Source of the DNA: Lumnitzera littorea
Taxonomy: Eukaryota; Streptophyta; Magnoliopsida; Myrtales; Combretaceae
Assembly: GCA_024138015.1 (NCBI GenBank)
Contig: JAMXBB010000010.1
Span: forward strand, 14,665,835 to 14,729,834
Reading direction: 5' to 3'
DNA length: 64,000 bases
Made by a program: the position numbers and the translations under genes. The notes below the pieces were generated by a model. The model was not told where the DNA came from. It saw only the letters and a program-made list of their open reading frames with translations, and did not search any database. Below, piece by piece: positions 50,201 through 62,415 of the stretch; positions within the stretch are counted from its first letter, which is position 1, and the number at the start of each line of letters is the position of its first letter.

Positions 50201-50742
50201 TAATTTAAGTATATTTAATTGTTATATTAATATAAGTGTATATATACACTATATATGTAACTTATGTATTGAGTAATTATATGCATATAACCATGTTTCT
50301 GACATGTCTTTTATTTTTAAGATATTTTTCCTATTTAATTTTTGTAAATTTAATGCTTATTATGCATAATTATATAGTTTTAGGTTAATTTACGAGTATA
50401 TTTATTATATATACTGGGTATACTAAAAAAAATACGAGTGTACTCATATAGTATATTATGCTATATTATTTTCTTTTATTACCTAATTAACTTATCTCTA
50501 AGTCTCTATCGCATTCTGAGCTTGGTTTTAGAGGTTTCGATTGATTTTACACTATATTAAGTAATCATACTTCTAGAGGCAAAATTGAGATTTTGGGTAA
50601 TTCTTTTCAAAATTCAACTTTATTAAATCACTTCATTTAACTTTTCTATCTTACTCGTAAAATTTAGGTTTAATTGAATAATTTTTCCCCGAAGCCCTAA
50701 ATTTAGGTACGATTGCCCTAAATTTGATTTTAGGGTCTTATA
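47296..50742 (+). mobile_element. LTR-like block C, large-LTR family
   Basis: Starts TGTCACGACCCAAAAAGG and ends TTTTAGGGTCTTATA (decayed from a TTACA end), 3.45 kb. Its first 130 bases align with the reverse complement of 2168-2030 in block A. The 47850-48060 stretch aligns with both A (1432-1701 reversed) and B (36380-36570). A GGTGG-rich stretch lies at 49740-49830. There is no pol. The open frame at 47843-48058 aligns with an open frame in block A. A clear target duplication was not found. Confidence 0.7.
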
Positions 50743-53700
50743 TAGAATAAATTTTTACTATTTTGATTGTATTCTTGATATTCTTATTGTATTATGGATT
50801 TTCAAACCTAAGAGAATTCTTTGATTAGGGTTATTATTTTTCTCGTAAGTATTTAGCCTAATTGATTTACTTTTTCAAATGTTTTGAATCAATTATTGAT
50901 CTTAATTGTATATGGACAAGGTTTTGTCCTAATACTTAGATGTTCATGTCTTGATTGCTGATTTATGGGATATCACATGAACTACTAGATTCAGGGCTTC
51001 AAAAAGCATTCTTAATTTTAGCTTGAATTTCACGACGAGTGTACAAAAGTTAAACAAAGTGATCGTATTCAATTTTGTTTTTGAAATAAAGTCTATAGAT
51101 GCTCTACTTAGCTATGAATTTATGTTTTTGTTTATTTGTTGAGAACATAAGAATTGAGCGCCAAGATGTTAGAGAATGCTAGTAATAGACAATTTGAGTT
51201 CAATAACCAATAGCTTGGAGAAGAACTACAACCTAAAGAGTACATAAACTACTTATAAGCATTTAAAAACTAGTATATATACGTATTTATATGATTACTA
51301 ACTAAAGGTAAAAATATCCTAAATATGTTGTATTACCAACTCTAACTAAACTAAAATATATTTTGTTGTGCGATTAATATATTTTAGGAAGTCTGGAAGC
51401 AAACCAAGATAGAAACACATTAAGATGACTTGAGAAATTAAATATAGTTTTTTAGTCAAAATAGCATTATGTGTTGCCATATTTGTTTAATACTTAAAAT
51501 ATATACATAGAAATTTTTTATTTCACTAGAGAGTTGCTTGTTGAATAAAAATTAGTCTAAATTCAATTTATGGCATTGATTAACTTGATATTTGATACTA
51601 CTTAACTAATACAACATGGAACTAGGTTAAATTATGATTTTTTTTGGCTTATGGTTAAATTGTGAATTTAACACTAACAAATGACTTGACTTTTTTCTAA
51701 TATTTAGAAAAATTAAACTTACCTTTTCTCTTTATCTCTTTTTCCCTCTCTTTGTTAACAAATTGGAAAATTAGTGAAATAAAGTAAATTAACATGTAAA
51801 TGAACAAACTGTTCTAGTTTACAATTTTATCCTCCCTCAAAGTTGGCCTATACACCCTTACTGATTCTCTACAAAATGCTGCCAACCTCCACTTACAAAC
51901 ACCATCGCAAGTTTTGGCAAATTTTTGAGTAATTATTTTCAAAATCATATCTCCCTCATCCCTTGTCCTAAAACTATGAAATTTGGACTAAAGAATTGAT
52001 GGAGATCATATTCCTCATACTAACAATTTAGTGTCATATATTGAGATATTGAAAAATTGTCAACTTTTGTATATAAATTTTATTACTTTTGCATGGTATT
52101 TATTTGAAGGTTAGCAACATCGTAAGGAGAGTACATGGATCTCATCAATTTTGCATAGCATTGCATGAGGTATATAGAAGATGGCACCACCTTGATGAAT
52201 TTGGAGTGAACTTATGACAATGAAGATTTGCTACTTTAGGAAGACATATTATGTAGCTATTTTATATAATCATTCTTCAATATGAGTTTTAGTTTCATTT
52301 TATGTTTTATAATTTCGTCCATAGGTTAAGCAATTAACTTACTTTTATAACTTTAGGTTTGTAAGGCTAATCATTATATTCTTGTTATAAATATTATTCA
52401 TAGATAAGAGTTAGACTTTTGATAAATGAAATCTAAAGCTATTTATTAGAAAACCCTATGTTCTTAGCTGTTAATATCAATTATGACGAATAAGCTTCTT
52501 AAAACTAATAAATTGTGTTATCATATCAATTAATTTACTTCAAACCCTTCGTAATCTTTAATTACGCTTCATATCAATTAAAAATTATGAAACCTTTATT
52601 TGCCTTAACTTTGGTGCGTAATATCTAGAGTCAATTCATTCATATCTTTATTTTCCTATTCAATTATACAATCTTATGCACCTTAATAAAACAACAAAAT
52701 AAATAAATAACCACAAAAATATTCAAATAATTTTTCCATTAAATTTTAAAATTTTCATACATTTAATAAATAGTGTCTTCCAATAAATACAAATGTTTTC
52801 TAATAATAAAATTAATTTCTTACTAGCTATAAACAACTTTTTGAATCCGATTTACTAAAATGACCTTAAGTATTATGATTGTTAAAGGGCATATTGACAA
52901 AATGATGTTGGAATCAATATGCTTTCAAATTATAGAAGGTTGAAAATTATTATATTAGTTATTGGGATAAACTCATTATTTATTCAGGCTTGACTTCTTG
53001 AGCTAGTTGATAAGGCCTAAAGAATCCTATTCATATTGGAATGATTTAGGAAGATTTGCCTTGGTAGGCTTGAAACAGAAATCATTGGATCAGTCCATTC
53101 GCTTCCAACCTTTTTTAAGCAGGCTCATGCACTTATAAGGAAGGTTATTGGCCTAGGGCCCATTAGTTAGCTTATTCTAGATAACCATGAATTAAGTAGA
53201 CTTCATCTCATCCGTTGATCATTAATGCAATTTTCCCCAAGAGCCTATAAATACCCAACATTTCCTCTTCATTTAGAAGTCTTAGAGAGATTAGAGAAAT
53301 GGTGTTCTATTGTGAAAACTTTACTCTCTAAGATCAAATAACGTTCAAGGAAAAAATTGATCTAATTCACTCAAGCTATAAGATGAACGCTCGAGGTCCC
53401 CTAAAGCTGCCTTGTCTATCACTTATGTATTTGAGATACCAAGATTGCCTGTTCCTCCTCCTTGCCTTATTCTCACCTAATCATCTCTTTAGATGACAGT
53501 CTCACTTCACTTCTTTGAAGCCACGTGTAGCACGCTATTCATGCAGTACACACATGACCACTCTAATCGGACCTCTACTTCTATACAAATTAATTTACTT
53601 TTTACTTAACTATCCTTACATGTCTTAAATATAGGCTATTAAGATTAGTTTAAAAAAGGTAAGAAAGAAACTAGGAACCAATTAAATGGGAATATATAAG

Positions 53701-55529
53701 TAAGGGAGACCTAAGAGAGAGAAATTAGTAGTTAGAAAATCAAAAGAGAGCAAGACATTACTACTTACCCATAATTAGCATATGCCTTAAGTGAAGAAAT
53801 AAGTAGATTTTTATATTTTACAAAGTCAATCAAAGGATCGAGGGAACTTCCATATGCTTTGGTAGATCTAAATCAAGAACAAATTTCCACTTTGTAAGAT
53901 TATAAGTTCATATTGAGATTGTAACTTAATTTCAATTTTTAATCAATAAGAACTCTATTTAAGTGCCTTAATTTAATGAATCAAGAATTTAAAACTAAAG
54001 ATCAAGAATCTTAGAGCTTATAGGTGGCACCATTCTTGGATGTAATAGATAAGTGGATTTTGATTCTTGGTTTAGATTGGGATCTTCATATATGTTGTAT
54101 AACTTTTCTTTATCAATAAATTTTATAAAGTAACTAGGTGTTGATTTGATGTTTTGAAGGAGATTGGGTATTTTCGAGTTATTTCGAGTATTTTAGTTGG
54201 TTGAAGTTCTAGGGAATTCTTAAGTTTTAATCTCAAAGTAAGTATTTGATCCTTAGTTATTACAAGTTCAAGTAATTAGAGATGGTTTTTGTGTATATTT
54301 TAAGTGTTAATCAATGAATAAATGGGAATTTGGAGTATACTTGGTGGTATGACAAGCAAACATTGACATTATGATGTTTAAATTGTTTTTCTTTGGAGTT
54401 TAGGGGTTAATTTAGTACTTGATTGATATAAAATGTTATTTAATAATTTCAAAAATTGGATAGTGGATTTAATGTATGTGTTGTGGGTTATATACGGGTA
54501 ATTGAGTGCAATCATGTTTAATTTATGTTATTTAATGATTTTATTTTGTTTAATTAGTCAATTAAAGCGCAATGGCTAATGAGTTTTAATTCAAGAATAT
54601 GGATAAAAGATTTTTAGTTAATAAAAATTGGGTGTATCCACGGTAAGTAAGATGAAAAATCGGTTTGATTTGAATAATTTCATGTTTTTTGAGAGTTTGA
54701 TTGGTTAATTATTAAGTTAAATTGATAAGTTTTAAGATAAAATCAAGTTAGGTTGAATATGGTGATGAATAAATAGATGAATGAACTAATGAAAGTTGTC
54801 ATAAGTGTAGGTTTTTATGGTTAATTTGATACTCTTTGATAATTATTTGATAATTAAGTAATTAGAAGAAATTGGGATTGATTAAGAGTTGAATTTGTGA
54901 AGATAGATTATGTATTAGGTCGTTTAGATGTTCATTTGAATGGTTTGATTTTTTAATTTGAATATATTTATGATGATATAATAAAGCTTGTTTAATTTGA
55001 TTTTTCATGATGTGAATCATAGAAATAGAATGTGTTGCTTTGTAATTCTTCACATTTGTGTTTGCATATTCATGTGTTCGTTATGAATATTCATATTTTC
55101 TAAATAAGAATGCTAGTTTGATCCATATGTGGTCCAAAAATTCATCAAAAGCTTGTTTTCCATGAGATCTAATTGATGGATTAAATATATTTTGATCCAA
55201 TGAACTTATTTCTACAAGCTAAAATTTCAAATTTAAAACACATTTTACGTAAAATGATTTTAAGAACAAGTCTAATCTTTATAAAGGAGTGTCACAAAAA
55301 TAAAGGTGTTACTGATAACTAGGTGGTAATTAATGATAATTATTGTGACTAATATTAATATGAGCATGTGTCTAATAATCATATTATATGTAATATTAAC
55401 AATAAATAAGATGATAATGATTAAATAATTAATCAGTGGATTATTATGTGGTTTCCCTAGAGGATTAGACTAATTCCAAAATCAGTTTAATCGAATCGAT
55501 CAATTCTCCTCAAGTTGATTCATCTAGAA
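50743..55529. other. AT-rich repeat-derived DNA, unassigned
   Basis: No coding sequence is recognised. A possible LTR promoter lies around 53240 (CCTATAAATACCC, then a leader-like stretch to about 53500), suggesting another decayed LTR element. 53.7-55.5 kb appears to be the left half of the DNA into which solo LTR H inserted. Confidence 0.4.
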
Positions 55530-56301
55530 CTAGTTGTCGGGCTTGATTTTTCGATTTTTGTTTAAAATTGATTTCTAATTTTCTGATTAATATTAAACCC
55601 TAACCTATTTAATATTAATCCTTGATTAAAGAAATTGAGAAATTCTGGCTTTTTATTAAAAATAAATTTTTTGGAGTCGCCACCCGACCGACGTTGGGAA
55701 GAGAAAAAGAAACCGTAATCAATTGGGTGGATTGATTACGATTTGGTTACTGGTCCTTGATTTTAATTTTAAATGAAGAAAGGGTTTCAACTTCGGAGGC
55801 TAACCTATTAAACCCTTAACAGGTACCACTATTTATTTACCAAAATTAGGATTATTTTTCTAATCGCAATATTTAAAAATAAATAAATAAATAAAATCAA
55901 AAGAAAAAAAGAACCTAAGTTTCTACGCCCCGAAGGTGCCTACATACCCGCTAGCCGGGATTAGACGATCGTAGTTCTTTCAAAAAACTTTTTAGTGGGT
56001 TGGTTCTTTTTTATAAAAAATGATTGGTTGAATTTGCGTTTTTATTAACCATTTTATTTTTATTAAGAAAAATCCCTAGAAGCCTAATTTTTATTCCTAA
56101 TTATAAAAAAAAAACCTAAAAACCTAATTTTTGAAAAGCGCCAAATTAAAATTTTTATTTAAAAATAACTAAGTGATAATTTTTTTATTTTCAAGAAAAA
56201 CCCTAAAGATTTTATGAAATATGCAATGTTCTACATGATGAAACTTTTATATAGAAAAGATGCTTAAAATATTAAAAAAGAAAGAAAGAAAAAAAAATTT
56301 C

Positions 56302-56520
56302 CTAATCATAAAAAAGATGCCTTAATCATAGAAAAGATGTCTAAACTATGAAAAAGATTTTTAAACCATAGAAAAAAAAAATCTAAATTATAAAAAAGAT
56401 GTTTGAATCATAGAAAAGATGTCTGAATCATAAAGAAGATGTCTGAATCATAAAAAAGAAACACAAACTATGAAAAAGACATCTAAACTATGGAAAAGAT
56501 GTCTAACTATAGAAAAGAAG
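56302..56520. repeat. 20-bp minisatellite, about 11 units
   Basis: Imperfect units of the form ATAGAAAAGATGTCTGAATC repeat every 19-23 bases. The best-kept units are at 56391-56450. It lies within solo LTR H. Confidence 0.9.
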
Positions 56521-57030
56521 TCAATTAAAGATTTTTTTTATTTTATTAACATCAAAATGATTTTTTTATTTAGAAAAACCTAACATGTCTAATGCAATTT
56601 TTCTAAATTAACACAAATGCAAAGAACAAGATTTTGTAAAATATAAAATATTATTTTGAAAACATGAAATCTAAAAAAAATAATAAAAAATAAATAAACT
56701 AAAACTTAACTTAACATATGTTCATTAGACACTAATGCTATAGCTAATTACTAGCAATTAAAGATACGATAAAAATAAAATAAAAAATTAGTACAAGTCT
56801 TAAAAATAACTATGCATATACTAAGTGAGATAAAAATAAATAAATAAAACAACTTATAAACAATAATTAAAAACCACTATTACATACCTATAAGGCAAAG
56901 CACACAAAGCTGATGAAAAGGAACAGATTGGATCCCCAGTCCTATCATGTGCACAACTATAGAATTGGTCTGAGGAGTGGGTTCGAGTGTGTTTTTAACA
57001 AATGTGTAATTGTTCTTTTTTTTTTTTTTT

Positions 57031-57051
57031 TACAAAAAAGGGTCCTAATTC
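57031..57051. repeat. Inverted repeat, left arm
   Basis: TACAAAAAAGGGTCCTAATT plus C at 57051 is the reverse complement, with one extra A, of 58769-58788 near the right end of solo LTR H. Both arms sit beside T runs. Confidence 0.85.
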
Positions 57052-58460
57052 TTAAATGTTATTGTTTTAAAAAAATTTGCTCTAACAATCCTATTTTTAA
57101 AAAAGTCTTTTATTAATTTTTATTTAAAGAAAAACAACCTTCTATCTGATAAATCCTTAAATAAAACCAAATCTTAAAATATGACTAATTCTAACAACCA
57201 CTAAACTAATATATATAACTATTTATCAAAATAAATTAATTCTATATAATAAACTTGTACAAGAACTAATACTAAACTCCTAAACTAACATATATATATA
57301 TATATATATTATATGACTAATAGATAATGTAATAAGGCATATAATAAAAATAAATTAAAAAAAAAACAATCTTCTAAGTTCTATATATCTCTATATTATC
57401 ATAATATACCTAATCCATATTAAAGCTAATGCTAAAAGAAATATCTCAAACTAAGAAATACACATATATACATAAATATATAGCACAGCATGTTAAACCA
57501 CAAAAATCCTAAAAGCAATAATATAGTATGATAATAATAAATTAGAAATAGTAATAATAAAGAAAAAACTTAGATAGAAACTGAACCTGATGATGCCCAG
57601 CTACGGCATGTGTATATTGTCGTTCGAAGCAGCGTTGGATCAATCGGATGTTTGCAGCAGTGATGGATTTATGGCTGTGGTGGCTTGCGTGAAGGGTATG
57701 GCTGGATGTTGGAACTAGATTTGGCTTGCTGCTGCAGACGTTGGTAGGCAGGTTAATCTGAAAGTTGCAACGGTGCTGCTGGCTGGGCTTGTTGTTCGGC
57801 AATACGGTGAAGTTGTGTGTAGGAGCTAGGTAGCGATGGACGTGAGGTTGAAGGGTATATGTGGCAGGGAACGTAGTGACGTGTCGAAGGCAAGGAGGAA
57901 AATGAGCGTGGGGGGCTGCCACGTTCAGTTGCTGTGGTTGTTGCAGCTGCTGTTGATGGTTGGGCTGTTATGGGGTTGGAGAAAAAGGTCGAAGATTTGC
58001 AGTAGAATCTAATGCTGGATCACATCTGCTTGCTCTGTTGCTATGGTTACTGATAACGTCGACGATGAACAGTGGATGGACAAAGGACGAAAACCGTACG
58101 TGCTCAGTGACTGATTTGATTATATTGTGCAGTATGTATTTCACCGTATGCTGCTGTGTATGAGGGTCGCACGTCGTCGACAGTTTGTATTCATGTACTG
58201 TTTAGCTAAAAGAATAATTCTGCTGTGTTGTTCGTATGTAGTAATGTCGTGATCGATTGGTTACCGCCAAACAGAGTTATATTGTTGTCTTTTTAAATCC
58301 AAACCATATCGTATCAATTGTATCTAATTAAACTAGATCTAAATTAATTCAAATCTGACTCGATAAAATCAAATTAGATTAAAATGTTTTTAATTAGATA
58401 TGAATCCCGTTTATTTCTCTTGCTCTTGTAAAATATATAAAAAAAAAACAAAAGACATAA

Positions 58461-58545
58461 ATGCCTAGCGAGACTCGAACCCCTAACCTCACATTAAATC
58501 CAATCCAAATTTCATTACTTATCCGTTAAGCTATTAGCCTATGCC
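58461..58545 (-). ncRNA. tRNA-like sequence with A and B box motifs (relic)
   Basis: On the minus strand TAGCTTAACGGATAAG (58533-58518) resembles a tRNA A box/D arm. 36 bases on, GGTTCGAGTCT (58481-58471) is a nearly perfect B box/T loop. The flanking stems do not pair well, so a functional tRNA is unlikely. It may be a SINE or a tRNA-derived segment captured in the LTR. Confidence 0.4.
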
Positions 58546-58839
58546 TTAACATTTGGTACAATTAAACTTAAACTATCCGATTCCCTAAAATAAAATTTTT
58601 AACTAAACTAAAACTACAACTAACACTAAAACTAATTATTCCTAATATAAATTACTTCCTAAAAATCTACGAAATTTTTATAATTTTTCCTTTTCTTATT
58701 TTTTTGGTATTTTCATTGTTTGTTAATACCTTTTATCTTTTATTAATTTATTTTTTATTTTTTTTTTTGAATTAGGACCCTTTTTGTAAAAATAAAAATT
58801 AGGACTTCAGAGGGGCAAAAATTAAGTGTCTACACTAGT

Positions 58840-61350
58840 TTTCAACATAGTTGAATTAATTAATAAACAAAACATCATAATTGAGTAGATTAGGGATGAA
58901 TCCTTTTCGATTAAACTGAGTCAAAAATAACTCCAAGCTAGTTATTGATCCATTACCTAATGAACCGATACATTTAGTTAAGCCAATATATTAATTAATT
59001 AATTATGAGAATCATTAATAGAACTTAATATAGGCTATAATAATAATGAAACTTGTCTAAAATAGTTGATTGATTTAGTAAACAATGAATGGGCCTACTA
59101 ACTTAATATGCTTTATTTAGTAACTACATTAAGATGAATCCCATTGGTCTTAAACTATGTGAATTTTGACTAATATGTAATAACCAATAGTTAATAAAAG
59201 TAAACTTTCTTAACTTATAATAACTTCAATCTTTCTTTATATATAACTTAACTTGACTCTTAGCAATAGACGTTTAGTGTGGGATTATATCGCATTTGTT
59301 TATAGTTATAGGATGTCCTTGTGTATTACGTGCTTGTCATTACGAATCTAAATGGATTAATTTGTAAACTCAGTCTAAAATAATAATTGTATGTTGCTTA
59401 TGCATGGTCACTTAATCCAGAGGGTAACATCATAGGATTGGGTTCTTGGTTTGCAGGTTAGAATGATGGGAGGATATGGTAGATGAGAGCCTAGGTCAAA
59501 GTGGGGTGGCGAATATTTATTTCTTTAGCCTAAGCCATAGAAGTTGTGTATTGTTCTCTTAACTACGTCATTGAGGTGGTATGAAACATGAAGGTAACTT
59601 ATACTATGTTGGTATAATGGATAATCATAAGGAAGGTTACATGTTTCAACTAAGGAAATAAAAGAGAGTTATTTTACATTATTTGGGGTTATGGGAGTAT
59701 GGATAATGTAAAGTATATGAGCCGTTGTCTTGGTGTCTACGAAGCATTTATAACCATCTAAACTACTTTAGGTTTTGGTTTCGACAACGTATAAACCCCT
59801 TGTTCCCTAGTATGTCTAAAGCTATGAGCACTCCTATGTTGGTTGTTATACTTTTAAACTAGATTAAGTAATGAGTTTTGGATGATGCATTAGATTTAGG
59901 CTTTGTGTAATATACATACATGCTTATGGTTGTTTTGTATTAAATTCTTGTAGTTCATCTTTCTCTCTATCTTTTCAAGTGATGATTTCTATTTTGTTGA
60001 CTACTATTATGATGATGTGGGGTATAGGGTTGACGATGAGTATTAGGAGTATGAGGGCAATAAGTAGATTTGTGTTGGCTATTGACATTTCTGTTATTTT
60101 AGACTTTACGTTTGATAACATTGAGAAACTTTACAGACTATTGGATTATTTAAACTTTTGAGCTTATTTTAAGCTTGGGCATTAGTTTTCATGATTGGAC
60201 TATATAAGCTTTTGGTTTGGTGGTTTTAGGTTAGGTGCCTTGACAGTTATAATGTGCTATGTTTGAACTATTTAGTATTTCGAGATCCTTTTTTGGCATT
60301 TAAGCACCTTCAAATAAGTCTACCTATCTTTTCTACAAATGATCAAATGAACTATTTCTAAAATTAATTAATGATTTTATAAATAAATGTGCTCAGAAAC
60401 CCACTTAAAGAATAACTAGCCTTAGCATATCTTATTTAAGTAATATGTGTGGCGAAACTCTAATCATCAAGGCGTCTTTGGTCTAGTAACTTGGAATTTA
60501 TTATAACTCTAAGGTTAAACATACTCAGGGGCAAAGTAATGGTTGACATCTTAGAAAACAATAGCACTAGGGGATAAAACTATGCAATATATGATACCAA
60601 TGTAGACAATAACTTGCTGTGACAAGTTCCAATTGGATTGTTAGATGGAACTTGTTTGTATCTTTGTGATATCAAAATAAAGGTTATGGTAAAGGATTTA
60701 GTGTGCCTTATGTGGCTACATTAAGGTTTCAATAATCCTTCTGTTGCGATTTTGTAAAGATTTGTGAGGGTGCTAACTTAGGATAGGAGTAGTAGCATTG
60801 GTGGTTTGAGAAGGTAGTGAATCTAGTTGTAAGCTTGCATCAAGCAATTGTAGTCATTATAACGTGTGCTTAAGATTACTCTTTGCAGTGCTCAGGTTGG
60901 TCGGTGTTTGTTGCAACAATTAGTTATGTAATAGGCTAGTCATTGGTACTCATTTTGAGGATCGTTAAATGCTTAAGTGGTTAGTTAGGGTGCTTGTATG
61001 GTGATTAGGTGTGTAAAGGATAGACATAGTATTGGCACTTTATACTTGTAAAGGGGCATTCCATTAAAGGTTTATAGATGCTCGACGATTGATAGCTAGG
61101 TGTACGTGGGTAGCTTTGAGGGGCATTTATGGGTAAGTTAAGGGCGCTTGGATGTGTAGCACTAGACTTGTATAGCAAGTACGAATGCTTGTTTGTATTG
61201 TAGCGATCGCTTATGTTTGGCTGGCATGGAGGTGTGGTGCTCATATGTGTTACATGTTATTGACGTAGTTCGTTACATTGAAAGAGTTAACATTGCTATG
61301 TATAGGTTATGTTAGAGCTCTACATGACTTTAGGGGATTCCTTTTTTCTA
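58840..61350. other. Right half of the DNA split by solo LTR H, unassigned
   Basis: AT-rich and coding-poor. TTGGTTTGCAGGTTAGAATG at about 59448 echoes the TTTGCAGGTT segments of blocks A and D, so this may be an older LTR of the same broad family. No ends were found. Confidence 0.35.
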
Positions 61351-61366
61351 TCCTATTTATTTATTT

Positions 61367-61713
61367 GCGGAAAATGTAAATAACTTCCCTAAACTTTAAT
61401 CTATCGACTACTTAAGCTTTCAAAGTATGGTTTTTGAGCCCTTAAACTTTGATAAATTAGCAACTAACCTTCATAAGTTAAGAATAATCCCTTTAAACTT
61501 TGATTTTGATGTGTAAACAACCCATAAACCTATCAAAATGCACTTTAAGACCCCCAAAACTTTGATCATAATATGAATTTTCTTAACTAAAAATGAAAAT
61601 ATCATTTATATTGCTAATTTATTAATGTTTAAAAGGGTCAAAAACCACATTTTAAAAGTTTAAGAGGTCAATTCACTTCTAAGTCAAAGTTTAGGAGGGT
61701 CATTTGAAAAATC
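61367..61713. mobile_element. MITE candidate flanked by 16-bp direct repeats
   Basis: The ends are inverted and similar: AAAATGTAAATAACTTCCCTAAACTTT on the left, and TTTTCAAATGACCCTCCTAAACTTT on the right read in reverse. Inside, CTTAAACTTTGA-type motifs recur in both orientations. Direct copies of TCCTATTTATTTATTT flank it (61351-61366 and 61714-61729). These may be a target duplication, although the ATTT repeats make its true length ambiguous. Confidence 0.6.
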
Positions 61714-61734
61714 TCCTATTTATTTATTTAGAAA

Positions 61735-62415
61735 TTAAGTAGATAGTTATGACTAAGCATACTGAGATGGATAAGTTAATGAAATTTTCAGATAATAAGA
61801 GATAAGCTAAGATTACTGTTATAGAGACATCTATAGCATGTAATTTGAATTTAAAGCAAGTAAAGAGTGATATAGTGCATGATCCTATGCGTAAGTCCGT
61901 ACATGAATTGATATATACTATGTGTGTACTTATAATTGAGAAAATGACAAAATTAGGGCTTTCATAGAGAATCGAGGACTGGACTCATAGGTACAATGTA
62001 ATGTAAATATGAATATTGATGCACAAGATAATGTGAATGATGTAAGTAATAATGTGAATAATGCTAATAAAGGTATAAGAGGAGTTGGTAGAGTGAGACA
62101 TAATGTTGCACTGAAGGTAATAGTCTATAACCTGCATATATTGAGACTAATATCAATGATGCATATGAATATTTGATGAGACAACAAAGTTAGTTGCATG
62201 GCTTAGATACTATAAAGCTTATAATTCTAAAGTTTGATGGAAAAGGGTCTGTAGACAAGTACTTTGATTTGGAAGATAGGGTAGAAAAGCTCTTTGAATG
62301 TTATGATAACAGGGATGAGATGAAGGTGAAATTAGCAGCTCTTAACTTTATCAATATACTACAATCTAGTGGAAAAATGTAATGAATCAAGGAGGAGGAA
62401 TGGTGAAGGTAATGG
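61735..62415 (+). pseudogene. Gypsy gag fragment, truncated by LTR block G
   Basis: At 62194-62382 the frame gives LILKFDGKGSVDKYF and KLFECYDNRDEMKVKLAALN, the conserved core of plant Ty3/Gypsy gag. After a frameshift, 62383-62410 encodes NRRRNGE-like sequence, the next conserved gag segment. It is then cut by the TGTAAACCCC start of block G. Upstream, frames at 61750-61960 are broken but in the position of the gag amino end. Confidence 0.7.

Larger units (their letters stand above)
55535..58834. mobile_element. Solo LTR H (3.3 kb), TSD CTAGT
   Basis: Starts TGTCGGGCTTGATTTTTCG and ends AAAATTAAGTGTCTACA, flanked by perfect 5-bp duplications CTAGT (55530-55534 and 58835-58839). The TG...CA ends, 5-bp duplication and absence of gag or pol fit a solo LTR. 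Segments such as TTTTGGAGTCGCCACCCG (about 55669) and CTACGCCCCGAAGGTGCCTA (about 55923) recall LTRs of large plant Gypsy elements; that resemblance is from memory. Orientation is probably minus (TGTAGACACTTAATTTTTG start) but is not proven. Inside are a 20-bp minisatellite, a (TA)n run (57289-57310), an inverted repeat pair and a tRNA-like stretch. Confidence 0.85.

Noticed and set aside
57542..57922. 126-codon minus-strand frame in solo LTR H
   Set aside because: His/Thr/Pro-rich without a known domain, inside an LTR; more likely a chance frame in locally GC-richer DNA.
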